A DNA stretch of 28,641 bases, from the NCBI GenBank assembly GCA_035705985.1, contig DASSVP010000055.1:1-28641 (forward strand), in the 5' to 3' direction. The translations under genes and the position numbers were made by a program. The notes under the pieces were generated by a model. That model was not told the DNA's origin. It was given only the letters and a program-made list of their open reading frames with translations, and searched no databases. The DNA is from JACVRW01 sp035705985 (lineage in GTDB: Bacteria; Actinomycetota; Thermoleophilia; Solirubrobacterales; Thermoleophilaceae). Positions 8,701 to 15,333 of this stretch are shown here, one piece after another (the first letter of the stretch is position 1; each line of letters opens with the position of its first letter).

Positions 8701-9153
8701 TTCACGCTCACGCCGCATGGCGCCGGCGGGCGGAGCCTCCTGATCAACGGAGTCGTGGACGTGCTGGCCGACGAGGGCGCGCGCACGCTGATCGTCGACT
8801 GGAAGAGCGACGCGCTGGGCGAGCACGAACCGGAGGCGCTGGTCGCGGCGTCGTACGCGACCCAGCGAACCGTGTACGCGCTCGCCGCGCTGAGAGCCGG
8901 CGCGGAGGTCGTCGACGTGGTCCACTGCTTCCTCGAGCGCCCGGACGAGCTGGCGGTCGCGAGCTACGACGCGGCGGACGCCGAGGCGCTCGAGCGGCGG
9001 CTGCTCGAGCTGGCCGCGGGGGTCGTCGACGGCCGCTTCGAGCCCTCCGCCGAGCCGTATTTCTCGCTCTGTGCGGACTGTCCGGGACGGGCGGCGCTCT
9101 GCGTGCACGATTCCGCCCTCACTTTGAGGCTTTCCGTCCCCACCCCGTCCTAA
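5710..9153 (+). CDS. AddA/UvrD-like ATP-dependent helicase-nuclease (1147 aa)
   Basis: A complete superfamily 1A helicase with a fused nuclease. Visible motifs are LTDEQARAV (residues 4-12, Q motif), AGAGTGKTT (23-31, Walker A), VDEFQDTN (318-325, Walker B), MTIHRAKGLEFP (about 692) and VAVTRAQEHL (about 766). The C-terminal PD-(D/E)XK nuclease has GVVDVLADEG (about 1015), IVDWKSD (about 1028) and TQRTVYALA (about 1050). A cysteine in YRKCGYRFF (about 892) and CADCPGRAALC (about 1121-1131) suggest a second iron-sulfur staple, which classical AddA lacks. The GTG start at 5710 overlaps the upstream stop by four bases, implying coupled translation and a fixed ratio with the AddB-like partner. 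Expected role: processing DNA ends for RecA-dependent repair. AdnAB-like is an alternative name. Confidence 0.9.
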   Translation: MRALTDEQARAVARRDGSLLVRAGAGTGKTTVLVERFVRAVSEDGVGVEQVLAITFTEKAAAEMKTRARRRFLELGRREDARAAESAWVSTIHGLCSRILRAHALSAGIDPDFRVLDELEAERLAADAFDSALEDFMGDGSAPERIEMVAAYTPDRLRDMLRTAYSHLRSRGERHPSLKESRPPAPAGESERLEAAARSALAELAFAEPSKAVAKAIDCIEARGELKAGNARALATDACDEYREAHAALTTLEVAEREHRDHTMLRALLDLYGARYEHAKRERSGLDFEDLELATRDLLRQDEGLREAYAARFEHVLVDEFQDTNRLQNELLALLSRDNLFRVGDENQSIYRFRNADVEVFREHWQAAKDAGRAESITVNFRARGEVLDAIDLAFERTWGDGFEPLREARGSRDAAPAVTPCVDLLVVDRGRDGWKELAGDGEPFGEAMYGAPLWRAAEARLLAKRVDELTRAGRWSYGDVVMLFRATTAMGLFERALDERGIPVHVVGGRGYWGQQQVADLRHWLAALANPLDGLALFSVLASPLAGLSLDAVALIGLRARRPPRRDPWRLVREPDEELLEALPDADRTRLAAFADRFEAERRIAGQVSLETLIDRAVTLTGYDRHLLALPGGTRRMANVRKLMRMAREFEADEGRDLRGFIDAVGERDLIQAREGEAPLEAEALDAVRMMTIHRAKGLEFPVVCVADLGKDGRDDDGRLRISEDGSVGLRLAQLGGGTVDSAKLERIKAEGKRAAEQEERRIFYVAVTRAQEHLVLSGATDLAKRPSPAELTEPMRWIWRGFCAGLPSEGASGVAIDSREGRDVAVRWQRLTPDTVDELLPAEDRSPAPDLVEEQPAYEQPLLELGLPPAPRALPVSRLSYTGLEDYRKCGYRFFLQRTLKLSSVERPPGGDPVEPGLNPLVRGSIVHELLERMDFASPLPPGDEELAAAFARHGEEARPEDLADMRGMLERVAGSGLRERIASAARVRTELPFAFTLTPHGAGGRSLLINGVVDVLADEGARTLIVDWKSDALGEHEPEALVAASYATQRTVYALAALRAGAEVVDVVHCFLERPDELAVASYDAADAEALERRLLELAAGVVDGRFEPSAEPYFSLCADCPGRAALCVHDSALTLRLSVPTPS

Positions 9154-9156
9154 ATT
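9151..9156 (+). promoter_or_regulatory. Candidate leaderless -10 box TAAATT
   Basis: TAAATT ends 7 bases before ATG 9164, and no Shine-Dalgarno lies between. Its first three bases are the TAA stop of the AddA-like gene. No -35 hexamer at normal spacing is visible. Transcription from here would start at or next to the A of the ATG. Confidence 0.55.
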
Positions 9157-9163
9157 GGCGACC

Positions 9164-9619
9164 ATGCCACTGTGCTTCATCGAGCCCCAGGAAGCTATCC
9201 GCGTCGTTGCCGAGAGCGTCGGGCGCGAGGCGCGTCGCCAGCTGCTCGGCGAGGTCGTGCGCGCGTGGGTCGACGAGATCCCCGAGGACGAGCTCCAGGT
9301 GCACTACGCCAAGGCCGTCGAGGAGCTCGACGACGACGACCTGTCGATGCTGGCCGCGTGGCACGCGTCGCTCGAGGTGGGCCAGCCGATTGCGAACAAG
9401 GAATTCCTCCTCGGCGCGTTCTCGCGGCTGGGCGACCACCGCCGCGAGGCCCTGCGGATCGCGGCCGGCTTCAAGGGCGAGGACGCCTTCGAGGCCGGCG
9501 TGAGCGAGGAACAGGCGCTCACGACAGTGCTGCCGTGGCTCTCCCATGAGCGCCTGATGGAGCTTGCCGCCGAGGCGGTCGAGCTGTATTGCTGGGACCG
9601 CCTCGGCTCCGACAACTAG
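9164..9619 (+). CDS. Unknown acidic, mostly helical protein (151 aa)
   Basis: I do not recognise a family. The protein is acidic and rich in Glu, Ala, Leu and Arg. It shows a helical repeat-like pattern: EAIRVVAESVGREARRQLLG (residues 8-27), then VRAWVDEIPEDEL, then LSMLAAWHASLEVG, and a last helix ending ELYCWDRLG. It has no signal peptide or membrane segment. ATG 9164 is preferred over an in-frame TTG at 9155 because TAAATT sits exactly 7 bases upstream. The gap from the AddA-like stop is 10 bases. It may be transcribed both by read-through and from its own promoter. Function cannot be inferred beyond co-location with DNA-repair genes. Confidence 0.7.
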   Translation: MPLCFIEPQEAIRVVAESVGREARRQLLGEVVRAWVDEIPEDELQVHYAKAVEELDDDDLSMLAAWHASLEVGQPIANKEFLLGAFSRLGDHRREALRIAAGFKGEDAFEAGVSEEQALTTVLPWLSHERLMELAAEAVELYCWDRLGSDN

Positions 9620-9687
9620 CCGGCCGCCTGCAGACCTGCGTCCGGCTGCGTCCTCGGTCGCTCGCGTGCCGGAGCACGCGTCGCTCC

Positions 9688-10173
9688 GTGCGTCCTTGTC
9701 AGACTCGGTTCTCGGCCGCTGGCGCGGTGCTGCTCGTCGGCCTCGCCGCCGGGTGCTCGGAGCCCGCCACCTCCGCCACCGATGCGCGGGTCACGAAGCA
9801 CACCGACGGGGACACCCTGTGGCTGTCGGGCGTCGGGAAGGTCAGGCTGATCGGGATCGACACCCCCGAGGTGTACGGGCGCGGCGAGTGCTTCGGCAGC
9901 CGCGCGTCCGCGTTCGTCGAGCGGACCGCCCCGCTCGGCGCGAAGGTGCGTTACCGGCTGGGTGCCGACGAGCGCGACCGCTACGGCCGCGCGCTCGCGT
10001 ATCTGTGGCTCGCTGACGGCCGCTTCCTGAACAGGCTGCTGGTGGCACGCGGGTACGCCCAGCCGCTCACGGTTCCGCCGAACGTGGAGTACGAGGACGT
10101 CTTCGCGCGCGCGTCGCGTCGAGCGCGCGCCGCCGGGCGCGGCCTGTGGGGCCGCCCCGGATGCAGCGGGTAG
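9688..10173 (+). CDS. Thermonuclease (SNase) family lipoprotein (161 aa)
   Basis: Staphylococcal-nuclease fold with the catalytic set present: HTDGDT (Asp for calcium), RLIGIDTPE (Arg, Asp, Glu) and DRYGRALAYL (second Arg). The N-terminus from GTG 9688 gives a short basic stretch, a hydrophobic segment and the lipobox LAAGC with Cys23. The mature protein should therefore be lipid-anchored outside the membrane, where it would cleave DNA or RNA. A conserved-looking GECFGSRA follows the active site, as in many bacterial homologues. The start is uncertain: no -10 box or Shine-Dalgarno precedes 9688, and the frame is open upstream to 9589. The next gene starts 10 bases after this stop. Confidence 0.85.
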   Translation: MRPCQTRFSAAGAVLLVGLAAGCSEPATSATDARVTKHTDGDTLWLSGVGKVRLIGIDTPEVYGRGECFGSRASAFVERTAPLGAKVRYRLGADERDRYGRALAYLWLADGRFLNRLLVARGYAQPLTVPPNVEYEDVFARASRRARAAGRGLWGRPGCSG

Positions 10174-10176
10174 GCT
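10171..10176 (+). promoter_or_regulatory. Candidate leaderless -10 box TAGGCT
   Basis: TAGGCT ends 7 bases before GTG 10184. Its TAG is the stop codon of the thermonuclease gene. No Shine-Dalgarno is present in the 10-base gap, and no -35 is recognisable. Confidence 0.55.
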
Positions 10177-10183
10177 CGCCGCC

Positions 10184-10963
10184 GTGCTGCGCCATGTGAC
10201 GAGCCCCGACGGCGCCCGCATCGCTTGCGAGGTCAGCGGCGAGGGGCCGCCCGTGGTGCTCGTGCACGGTGCGGGCTCGGCGCGCTGGAGCTTCGACGCC
10301 GTGCGGCCGCTGCTCGAGCCGAGCTTCACCGTCATCGCGATCGACCGCCGCGGCCGCGGCGACTCCACGGACGCGGACGGCTACGAGCTGGCGCAGGAGT
10401 ACGAGGACGTCGCGGCAGTGCTCCGTGACGCCGGCGAGGGCGCTCTGCTGGTGGGGCACTCCTTCGGGGGCCTGGTGGCGGCCGGCGCCGCGGGCCTGCT
10501 GGACGAGCTCCCGCGGCTGGCGCTGTACGAGCCGCCGATGGGCGGCGTGCTCGTCGACCCCGAGACGGTCGATCGCTGGGAGCGGTTGATCGAGGACGGC
10601 GACCGCGACGCCGTCGTGCGCGAGTTCCTGCGCCAGGTGGGCGGCTACGACGAGGCCGCGATCGACGAGATGGCCCGCACGCAGCTGTGGGAGGCGCGCA
10701 AGCGGGTGACCCCGACGCTTCCGCGCGAGCTGCGGGCGGAGCTCGCGCACAAGCTCGACCGCGATGCGCTCGCGGGGGTGACCGCTCCGACGCTCCTGCT
10801 CGTGGGCACCGAGAGCCCGGACTGGGCGACCCGCTCCACCGAGGCCTACGCGGAGATGCTGCCGAGCGCCGAGAAGCGCCCCCTCGACGGCCAGGGACAC
10901 GGCGCGAACGTCAGCGCCCCCGAGGTGCTCGCCGGCGAGCTGACTCGCTTCCTGTCGAAGTAG
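10184..10963 (+). CDS. Alpha/beta-fold hydrolase (259 aa)
   Basis: A compact alpha/beta hydrolase with VVLVHGAGSARWSF (oxyanion-hole region, residues 24-37) and the nucleophile elbow GHSFGG near residue 90. An acid residue lies in VGTESPDWA and the catalytic histidine in GQGHGAN near the C-terminus. These make the Ser-Asp-His triad of esterases, lipases and related enzymes. There is no signal peptide, so it is cytosolic. The length of 259 residues is normal. The substrate cannot be told. The GTG start is set by TAGGCT 7 bases upstream and by the protein beginning directly with the beta-strand LRHVTSPDG. It lies in a run of genes separated by 10-base gaps. Confidence 0.88.
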   Translation: MLRHVTSPDGARIACEVSGEGPPVVLVHGAGSARWSFDAVRPLLEPSFTVIAIDRRGRGDSTDADGYELAQEYEDVAAVLRDAGEGALLVGHSFGGLVAAGAAGLLDELPRLALYEPPMGGVLVDPETVDRWERLIEDGDRDAVVREFLRQVGGYDEAAIDEMARTQLWEARKRVTPTLPRELRAELAHKLDRDALAGVTAPTLLLVGTESPDWATRSTEAYAEMLPSAEKRPLDGQGHGANVSAPEVLAGELTRFLSK

Positions 10964-10966
10964 TCT
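10961..10966 (+). promoter_or_regulatory. Candidate leaderless -10 box TAGTCT
   Basis: TAGTCT ends 7 bases before GTG 10974. Its TAG is the stop codon of the alpha/beta hydrolase. CTGACT at 10940-10945 is a possible -35, but the 15-base spacer is short. Confidence 0.55.
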
Positions 10967-10973
10967 GCGCCTC

Positions 10974-11939
10974 GTGACAGCCTCGCTGCCGCAGGAGATC
11001 CAGCGTGTCTTCGACACCTTCATCACGACCGAGTTCGCCACGGTCGACCGCCGCGGGCAGCCGATCTGCTGGCCGTTGACTCCGTACTACCGGCCGGGCG
11101 ACGCGTGCATCGACGTGACCACCGCGCTCGGCTACCCGAAGAAGGCCTTCGACGCGCGGGCCAACCCCAAGGTCGCGCTCCTGTTCTCGGATCCCACCGG
11201 GAGCGGGATGGACGCTGCGCCTCAGGTACTCGTGCAGGGCATCGCGGATGTGGACTACGAGGACCTGGAGGCCAATCGCGAGCGCTACGGACAGGAGTCG
11301 CTCGAGAAGCTTCCCGGCGCCAAGGGTCTCTATCCGCCCGCCGTCCTCCAGCGCGCGTTCTCGTTCTACTTCACGCGCATATACATACACGTGCGCCCCG
11401 AGCGAGTGTACGTGTGGCCCGGGGGCGACCCCACCGGCGAGCCGACGCTCTACGACGCCCACATGGAGGAGGTCCGCTCCGGTCACGACGAGGAGCCCGA
11501 CGCTCCGCACGCACCCGCCCGGGGCGGCACGACCGTGTGGGACCCGCGCATGGACGAGCTCGGCGAGCGCTACCAGCACGCGGTCCTGTCGCTCGTCGCG
11601 CCCGACGGCTTCCCCTTCAGCCTGCGGGTGCCGATCTCCGTGGACGCGGGGTCGAAGCGCGTCCGCATCGGCGCCAGCGTGGTCGGCCTGCCCGTCCAGC
11701 CGGGCCTCGCGTGCCTGACGGCCCACGACCACCACCCGGAGTTCAAGTGGCAGCGGAACTTCCAGGTGCGCGGCGACCTCGTCGAGGAGGACGGCGGCTG
11801 GGTGCTCCTACCGCACAAGATGGTCGGCGGCCTCGAGCTGCCGCCGGTGTCGAAGGGCAGGCTCTACGCGCAGAACGCCCGGAAGATGGCCCGGATGTGG
11901 CGCACCGCAAGGAAAACGAGACGCGGACTGGGCGCTTGA
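10974..11939 (+). CDS. Pyridoxamine 5'-phosphate oxidase-like split-barrel protein, duplicated domain (321 aa)
   Basis: Two split-barrel domains of the flavin/F420-binding FMN-binding type are visible. The first covers residues 10-140, with FATVDRRGQPICWPLTPYYR and ARANPKVALLFSDP. The second covers about 195-300, with VLSLVAPDGFPFSLRVPI and GLACLTAHDHHPEF. Proteins of this superfamily bind FMN, F420 or haem and act as oxidoreductases or sensors in the cytosol. The order beta-strand, 'RGQP', strand, 'NPKVALL' is characteristic. The C-terminus is basic (RKMARMWRTARKTRR). The start is GTG 10974, 7 bases after TAGTCT and 10 bases after the hydrolase stop. The bound cofactor and reaction are not predictable. 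Confidence 0.8.
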   Translation: MTASLPQEIQRVFDTFITTEFATVDRRGQPICWPLTPYYRPGDACIDVTTALGYPKKAFDARANPKVALLFSDPTGSGMDAAPQVLVQGIADVDYEDLEANRERYGQESLEKLPGAKGLYPPAVLQRAFSFYFTRIYIHVRPERVYVWPGGDPTGEPTLYDAHMEEVRSGHDEEPDAPHAPARGGTTVWDPRMDELGERYQHAVLSLVAPDGFPFSLRVPISVDAGSKRVRIGASVVGLPVQPGLACLTAHDHHPEFKWQRNFQVRGDLVEEDGGWVLLPHKMVGGLELPPVSKGRLYAQNARKMARMWRTARKTRRGLGA

Positions 11940-12021
11940 GGAGCGCGCCACCGGTGACCGAGGTCTCCGGGGCTGCGCGGCGAGCCTCACATCCTCGTGG
12001 CTTCGCTCTTTGCGCTTCAGA

Positions 12022-12036
12022 TCCGCGTCTCGCGGA
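12022..12036. terminator. Weak hairpin between convergent genes
   Basis: The 170-base gap between the convergent genes ending at 11939 and 12110 holds a 6-bp hairpin, TCCGCG-TCT-CGCGGA, without a T tract. GTAAG (12097-12101) and CTTAC (12109-12113) form a further 5-bp inverted pair. Either might end transcription; neither is strong. No gene is visible in the gap. Confidence 0.25.
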
Positions 12037-12109
12037 GCAGTAGAACACGCGCTAGCCGACCCGTCAAGGGTCCGCATCGGACACGCCGCATCCTGCGTAA
12101 GAGTGACGC

Positions 12110-13534
12110 TTACCGGCGGCGCTTCGTGACCTTGACGGTGGCGGTCATGTCCACCGGGTGAATGCCGCAGAAGAGCTGGTACATGCCCGGCACGTTCAGC
12201 TTCTTGCGGTAGATCCGCCCATTCGACAGGTTCGGCGAGGAGAAGCCGCGCGGGCCGTTCGCGAGCGTCACATTGTGGAGCGAGTCGCCCTCGAACCTCC
12301 AGGTGAGCGTGCCGCCCTGCGGAACGGTGACGTTCGCCCTGCGGAAGAAGAGATCACCCACGTCGATCGTCCCGCGCCTGCCGAGCTTCGCGCGGCGCCC
12401 GGGCGGCGCGTCGATGTTGACGGCCCTGCCGCCGCGCCGGCCGACGATCGGCACGGTGAACGGCGGCGGCGCTCTGCGTCCCGACGGCGCGGGCAGCTCG
12501 GCCATGTCGTCCGGGCGCGCGGCGCAGCGCTCGGTGACGGACGCATCCGGCGCCATGAAGACGATCATGATCCCCATGACGCGCGTGTGCGGGAGCCGCG
12601 CGTCGTAGCGCGACTCGAGCACGACCCGCTCCCCGGCGGCCACCGGGATGCCGGCCGCGGAGTTGAACCCGCTCATGTTGATGGGCCCGGGCTCGTGGAG
12701 GATCGGCCTGACCCGGTAGAACGGGTGGCGCGGGCCGCCCCAGGTGGGTCGTGACCTGTAGAGCTCGCCGTTCGTGGCGCAGTTCGGGCGGCGCAGCACG
12801 AGCGCCTGGCCGCCGCCGTGCACGTGGCCGCCGGCCCCGACGATGCGGCCTCCCTTCGGGACGTTCCAGACGGCGCGCTGGGTGTCGCGGCTGCCGCGGC
12901 GCTTGCCGCCGGCCACGTCATAGACCGGGTCCATCCTGCAGTTCTCGACGTCGAGCCAGTAGGGCTCCACCGGCGTGACGTCGGGCCGCGTGTCGACCGT
13001 GACCCTGTAGCCGATGTAGGCGCTGTCCGTCCTCGACCGATGGTTCATGAACATGTAGGTCACGAGCCAGTCGTCGGACTTCTTCACCGGGTAGCCATAG
13101 CCGTCCGGCAGCGCCATCTTCGTGCGCTCCTCGCCCGCCGCGTAGAAGCGCTCGGCGGCGGCGGGGAGCTTCGACATGGAGTTCCACATCGTGAAGTTGG
13201 TGCAGGTCCTGTCCGGCACGCCGAAGTTGGAGAAGACGATGTGGTGGAGCATCAGGCGGCGGATCGGAATCGGCGCCCCGTTCGCGTCGACGACGTCCGT
13301 CTCCATGTTCGTCACGAAGCCGTTCACGTCCGGCTTGGGCATGCCGAGCTGGACCTCCTTCGTCAGCACCTGGAACGGCGCGACGGTGATCGGTCCGTAG
13401 CGGCAGTCGTACGTCTGCTTCGTGCCCTCCGTCCCAGTGAGGTTGCACGTGCCGGACGGCGACTGCGCCGCGGCCGGGGCGGCGAGCGCGAAAAACACCA
13501 TGCCGACGAGAACGGGGAGCCGAAGGCGAACCAC
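12110..13534 (-). CDS. Secreted copper protein: PHM/Nod19-like core plus C-terminal cupredoxin (474 aa)
   Basis: A signal peptide (residues 1-23, ending PAAAQ) is followed by a region with the copper ligands of peptidylglycine monooxygenase-type enzymes in order. These are the pair His97-His98 in LMLHHIVF, His165 in MNHRS, His237-x-His239 in GGHVHGG, and Met320 in HTRVMGIMIVFM. Residues about 390-470 form a plastocyanin-like domain with His420, Cys456, His459 and Met463 (CGIHPVDM), a type 1 copper set. This suggests a two-copper oxygenase or copper-binding core wired to its own electron carrier outside the cell. GTG 13534 is chosen over ATG 13561 because it gives a clean signal peptide, avoids overlap with the HAD gene and lies 7 bases after TAGGCT. 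Substrate and activity are not known. Confidence 0.78.
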   Translation of the reverse strand: MVRLRLPVLVGMVFFALAAPAAAQSPSGTCNLTGTEGTKQTYDCRYGPITVAPFQVLTKEVQLGMPKPDVNGFVTNMETDVVDANGAPIPIRRLMLHHIVFSNFGVPDRTCTNFTMWNSMSKLPAAAERFYAAGEERTKMALPDGYGYPVKKSDDWLVTYMFMNHRSRTDSAYIGYRVTVDTRPDVTPVEPYWLDVENCRMDPVYDVAGGKRRGSRDTQRAVWNVPKGGRIVGAGGHVHGGGQALVLRRPNCATNGELYRSRPTWGGPRHPFYRVRPILHEPGPINMSGFNSAAGIPVAAGERVVLESRYDARLPHTRVMGIMIVFMAPDASVTERCAARPDDMAELPAPSGRRAPPPFTVPIVGRRGGRAVNIDAPPGRRAKLGRRGTIDVGDLFFRRANVTVPQGGTLTWRFEGDSLHNVTLANGPRGFSSPNLSNGRIYRKKLNVPGMYQLFCGIHPVDMTATVKVTKRRR

Positions 13535-13541
13535 CCGGGGC

Positions 13542-13547
13542 AGCCTA
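13542..13547 (-). promoter_or_regulatory. Candidate leaderless -10 box TAGGCT
   Basis: On the minus strand TAGGCT ends 7 bases before GTG 13534, and its TAG is the stop codon of the HAD gene. The geometry matches the plus-strand junctions at 9151, 10171 and 10961. No -35 is recognisable. Confidence 0.55.
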
Positions 13548-14177
13548 GCCGTCCGCGCCATGCAGGGCCGAGTCGATCCGCGGAATCGCCTGCTCGGCGC
13601 TCTCGAAGCGGACCGCGGCCATCCCGAGCGCCCGGGCCGCCTCGCAGTTCACGTCGAGGTCGTCCACGAACACGCAGCGCTCGGGCGGCACGCCCCCGAG
13701 GAGCTCGAGGGTGAGTGAGTAGATCGCGGCGTCGGGCTTGCGCAGGCCGACGAAGGCGGAGTCCACCACCAGTTCGAACAGCTCGTCGATCTCGGGAAGC
13801 TTCGCGCGCCAGAGCGGCTCCCACTCGCGCACGTTGTTCGTGAGCAGCGCGGTGCGCACGCCGCGGCCGCGCAGCTCGCGCACGTAGTCGACCATCGCCG
13901 GGTTCGGCCGGAGCCGCTCGAAGTAAAGGGTGCGCAGCCTGATCGGGTCGAAGCCGTCCTCGAGGTGCGCCTGCACCCGCCGTGCGAACTCCACCTCCGT
14001 GATCTCGCCGCGCTCGAGCGCGAATAGGGGGTGCTCGCCGTGCTCCTCCGCGGCGCGGCCGAGCGCGGTGCCGAGCTGCTCGAGCGAGACCCCGGACTCT
14101 TCCTGGTAGGCGAGGAAGCCATCCTGGATCGGCGACGTCAGGACACCGCCGAAATCGCAGATGAGAACGTCCCTCAC
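13545..14177 (-). CDS. HAD-superfamily hydrolase, subfamily IA (210 aa)
   Basis: All four HAD motifs are present: ICDFGGVL (residues 6-13, with the nucleophile Asp8), LLTNNV (motif II), GLRKPDAAIY (motif III lysine) and CVFVDDLDVN (motif IV). A helical cap lies between motifs I and II. The second Asp of the usual DxD is Gly here, as in the DFGGVL branch that includes soluble-epoxide-hydrolase-like phosphatases, so this may not be a defect. Likely a cytosolic small-molecule phosphatase or dehalogenase-like hydrolase. GTG 14177 overlaps the upstream stop by four bases (GTGA), so it is translationally coupled. A longer in-frame extension to 14351 lies inside the upstream gene and lacks family similarity. 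Confidence 0.88.
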   Translation of the reverse strand: MRDVLICDFGGVLTSPIQDGFLAYQEESGVSLEQLGTALGRAAEEHGEHPLFALERGEITEVEFARRVQAHLEDGFDPIRLRTLYFERLRPNPAMVDYVRELRGRGVRTALLTNNVREWEPLWRAKLPEIDELFELVVDSAFVGLRKPDAAIYSLTLELLGGVPPERCVFVDDLDVNCEAARALGMAAVRFESAEQAIPRIDSALHGADG

Positions 14178-14881
14178 GCGGCGGAGGGCGGCTCCGAGCG
14201 CAGCATCAGCTCGTACGAGCCGATGGCCTCGCGTCCGTCGAGGCGCCAGCGGAAGACGGCGATGTGGACCTGCAGGCTGTCGAGGTCGAGCGACGAGCCC
14301 GCGATCACGAGGCCGGAGCCGCGGCGCGGAAACTCCTCGCCGGGCATCCACAGCTCGAGCCCGGCGCTGCGCTGCCGGCCCCCGCCGTCGTACACCGTCG
14401 AGATGCGGGCGTCTTCCACGGCGAGCAGCGCATCGTCCTCCACGAGATGGGCGCGCACCAGCTCGTGGCCGTGGCCCACAGCGCCGCGCGGGCGGCGCGC
14501 CAGCGCGAGCAGCGCGTGCTGCTCGTCGGCCAGCGCGGAGATGCTCCGGATGGCGTCGAGCTCGTCCCAGCGCGGTGGGACCGTCGTCTCGGAGATCGTG
14601 CCGAGCCCGTCCACCTGGCGCCCGGCGGCGGAACCGCGGACACGGACCATCCGGGCACGCACGCCGCCGAGCTCAGCGGGCTCGGAGAGCGATTCGACCG
14701 CCAGGGACAGGGTTCCGGGGAGCTCGGCGCGCCAGCCGTCGCCGCTCGGCTCGATCGCGGGGCCCTCCGGGAGCACCACCGGCTTGCGGCGCTCGAACAG
14801 GACCGAGGCCCCCGACCGCGCCGTCCCGTGAATGTCGTGGGCGAGGTCGAAGAAGGACAGCGCGAGCGCCGGGGCGCTCAC
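14174..14881 (-). CDS. Unknown beta-rich protein (235 aa)
   Basis: I do not recognise the family. The protein has no signal peptide or membrane segment and alternates hydrophobic and charged residues in a way that suggests many beta-strands. Examples are GWRAELPGTLSLAVESLSEP (from about residue 48) and RARMVRVRGSAAGRQVDGLG. A barrel of lipocalin or CrtC-like type is possible, with the motif GLGTISET near residue 92 and HGHELVRAHLVEDDALLAVE (from about residue 137). GTG 14881 overlaps the fxsA stop by four bases, and its own stop overlaps the HAD start by four. It is therefore the middle of a coupled three-gene unit. Function unknown. Confidence 0.7.
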   Translation of the reverse strand: MSAPALALSFFDLAHDIHGTARSGASVLFERRKPVVLPEGPAIEPSGDGWRAELPGTLSLAVESLSEPAELGGVRARMVRVRGSAAGRQVDGLGTISETTVPPRWDELDAIRSISALADEQHALLALARRPRGAVGHGHELVRAHLVEDDALLAVEDARISTVYDGGGRQRSAGLELWMPGEEFPRRGSGLVIAGSSLDLDSLQVHIAVFRWRLDGREAIGSYELMLRSEPPSAA

Positions 14882-15327
14882 CGCTCGAGCCCGCGTCGGG
14901 GCATGTCGTCGTACTCGCGCGCGGTGCCCTCCACGTCGTAGTCGCGCCGGCCGCCGCCGACCATCACGCGTCGCCCGAGCCGCCTCACGAGGAAGCGCCT
15001 CACGACGGCGCGTGTGGGCGGCACCAGCAGCGTCAGTCCGACGACGTCCGTGAGAAAGCCCGGCGTGATCAGGAACGCCCCGCCGAAGATGACGAGCACG
15101 CCGTCGATCACCTCGCGGTGCGGCATCCGGCCCTGGGCCAGGTTGTCGTTGAACCGGCGCCAGACCGCCCTGCCCTGCGATTTCAGGAGCAGCGAGCCGA
15201 GCAGCGAATCCGCCGCCAGGAGCAGGAACGTCCAGAGCACGCCGATCGCGTCACCCACCTGGTAGATGACGTACAGCTCGGCGACCGGGACGAGCAGGAA
15301 GAGGAGTGCCAGGACCCAGAGAGGCAC
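14878..15327 (-). CDS. fxsA: FxsA family membrane protein (149 aa)
   Basis: The N-terminal half has hydrophobic helices (residues 3-20 and 28-48) with VAELYVIYQVG, the FxsA signature. It continues with SLLGSLLLKSQGRAVWRRF and then GVLVIFGGAFLITPGFLTDVVGL. FxsA is a cytoplasmic-membrane protein; in E. coli, overproduction relieves phage T7 exclusion by the F plasmid, and its normal role is unclear. The C-terminal 40 residues are basic and variable. GTG 15327 lies 6 bases after TAGGGT on the minus strand. It is the first gene of a four-gene minus-strand operon and is divergent from the DUF59 gene across 25 bases. Confidence 0.9.
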   Translation of the reverse strand: MPLWVLALLFLLVPVAELYVIYQVGDAIGVLWTFLLLAADSLLGSLLLKSQGRAVWRRFNDNLAQGRMPHREVIDGVLVIFGGAFLITPGFLTDVVGLTLLVPPTRAVVRRFLVRRLGRRVMVGGGRRDYDVEGTAREYDDMPRRGLER

Positions 15328-15333
15328 GGCCTG

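Noticed and set aside
13535..13561. ATG 13561 as the start of the copper protein
   Set aside because: It would overlap the HAD gene and put a basic stretch before the signal peptide; GTG 13534 has the usual -10 spacing.
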